From Arachnopeziza araneosa (Eukaryota > Ascomycota > Leotiomycetes > Helotiales > Arachnopezizaceae): 64,000 nucleotides of DNA. The position numbers and the translations under genes are program-made. This document shows positions 62,670 through 64,000 of this stretch, piece by piece (positions within the stretch are counted from its first letter, which is position 1; each line of letters starts with the position of its first letter). The stretch is from assembly GCA_003988855.1 (NCBI GenBank), contig QYAI01000054.1, forward strand, positions 219,683 to 283,682. The letters are read 5' to 3'. Under the pieces are notes generated by a model that saw only the letters and a list, made by a program, of their open reading frames with translations, did not search any database and had not been told where the DNA came from.

Positions 62670-63900
62670 GATGTAACGAAAATGAGAAGGAAAGTAATTG
62701 GATGGGTACGGCGTTCAAATTCATGATGCGGCGTTGAATGTTTGCAACATGGTGGCTAGCGATCAAAAAGGGCGGGATTTGGAATCATCATCATAGCTGT
62801 CTTCAGACTCCTGGATATCAGCTATGAATGGTTCTTGGAAGAAGCTTGAAGGATTGATATTGAATGCTATCTGGATGGATTGGTAGATAGTGGACAGATG
62901 TTTGTAGCAGACCAATGAAGGGGTTTAGAAAGGTTATTTTGTAGATGGAGATGTGATGTCAGGTGAGAAGAGCTAATGAGAAGACAGCTGTGAGAAGGAT
63001 GACGAGGCGAAGCGGGAATGGCGGCGATGCATTCCTACGGGGCGTCAGGCTAGAGATGAGGGATAAAGAAAGGGTTTGAAGAGGAGGAGGACGTCGTTTC
63101 CCCCACACGGCTCGCCAGCCTCGTGGCAGTGTTTCTGTGCCCGATTGTCTAGAGAGAAGGGAAAGGGAAGGATTCCGAGATGTTTTGTTTTGAGTTGTGA
63201 TGTGTTGTGATGTGTTGTGTTGTGTTGTGTTGTCTGGTGGGGTCCTTCCTTCCCTCCGGGCACCGCCCTCATCCTATCTCTTGGAGGATGGATCAAATCT
63301 CGTCAACTCCGGTATCGCTTTCCGACCAGGAGAAGGGTTTTGGTGGCTAGGATTGACTCATCATCAAAACAATAGTTGACTGAGTTAAGGCGGTGGAAAC
63401 TTTTCGTTCCACGTGATGGGAGCGGCTTCCGCCGGGGGGGCAGAGATCGGCTTACCGAAGGCCCCCTTTCCCTTCCCACATTTATTTCCCTTTTCCGTCT
63501 CCCCTCAACACGTTGCACTGTTCTCCTCCTTTGACCTTGACCGTCGAAAACAGCAACGACAAATGGGAAGCATGGCATGAGGGAAGGCGCGACAAATGGC
63601 GGTTCAGCATGTCGTAATGGACGGTCGAGCTTGCACCGTCACGAGATGCCAGGGAAGATTCGGAGGCCCAGGGAAGAGAATCTCTTTGTCAAAGGGCTCA
63701 GCTGGGGCGGCGTCAGGGCGTCTCCGCATTCCACCACTCTCACACTCTCACACTCTTACACTCCCTCTGTGCTCGCTCCATCTCGTCAGTCCCGGGGCGG
63801 AAGACGTCACAAGGCTGGTGGTCCTTTTCTTTGCTTGCTTTCTCTCTTGCATTTACGGCCATGGTCATCAATCATGGCCTGCTTCTTTGCTGCTTTGCTT
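62670..63900. other. Intergenic region, no gene recognised
   Basis: A TGTGA/TGTTG microsatellite lies at about 63194-63233, and CTCACACT repeats near 63737-63765. The small open frames on both strands lack domains. The region holds the 3' UTR of the ING gene and possibly the promoter of a gene beyond the window. Confidence 0.4.
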
Positions 63901-64000
63901 CTTTGCTTCTTTGCCTCTCTCTCTCTCTCTCCCTCTCTCTCTCCCTCTCTCTCTCCCTCTCTCTCCCCCTCTCCCCCCCCCCCCCCCCCCCCCCCCCCCC
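63901..64000. repeat. CT-rich low-complexity tract ending in poly-C
   Basis: Pyrimidine-only CTCTCTCC repeats start at about 63914. They pass into an unbroken run of 28 C from 63973 to the last base. It is not a telomeric repeat. It may be a contig-end artefact or a true microsatellite. Confidence 0.9.

Overview
This window is nuclear DNA of a filamentous ascomycete (Pezizomycotina). The genes carry short introns (mostly about 45-70 nt) with GTRNGT donors, CTAAC/CTGAC-like branch sites and YAG acceptors. A HET-domain gene, a UDP-galactopyranose mutase, a fungal rhodopsin-like 7TM protein and two giant hybrid histidine kinases all fit that group; a Leotiomycete is a guess only. I placed the exons by hand from splice consensus, reading-frame continuity and family conservation. 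Database searches and transcript data were not available.

Layout. 0-4.6 kb: a splicing-related LENG1/CIR-N protein (minus) is divergent from the SNARE-disassembly ATPase SEC18/NSF (plus). 4.6-8.1 kb: a 1158-residue charged protein of unknown function (minus). 9.9-16.4 kb: a PAS-PAS hybrid histidine kinase (minus). 18.6-21.1 kb: an M13 membrane metallopeptidase (plus). 22.3-23.3 kb: a decayed CorA-like magnesium-transporter gene with three in-frame TAG codons. 24.5-32.3 kb: a second hybrid histidine kinase, with kinase-like, ATPase, GAF, histidine kinase and receiver parts (minus). 33.2-38.4 kb: UDP-galactopyranose mutase (minus) and a nucleotide-sugar-type transporter (plus), divergent; together they are a likely galactofuranose unit. 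39.4-40.8 kb: a rhodopsin-like integral membrane protein (minus).

43.5-54 kb is more accessory in character: a four-exon small secreted protein, a prolyl-hydroxylase-like 2OG oxygenase, a HET protein, an FAD monooxygenase, an atypical short-chain NAD(P)-binding protein and a small membrane protein. 56.5-62.7 kb returns to housekeeping genes: a hypothetical protein, a Dsc2-type rhomboid-like ER protein divergent from a cis-prenyltransferase (dolichol synthesis), and an ING/PHD chromatin protein. The window ends in CT-rich sequence and a run of 28 C.

How the genes relate. The two histidine kinases belong to the family classes of the fission yeast Mak/Phk peroxide sensors and probably feed one phosphorelay. 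The mutase and transporter would make UDP-galactofuranose and move it into the Golgi. Dsc2 and the prenyltransferase both act at the ER but share no obvious pathway. The best candidates for something undescribed are the small secreted protein, the large unknown protein, the receiver-like domain lacking its aspartate in the first kinase and the degenerate kinase domain in the second. I found no wholly new multi-gene system that I can defend.
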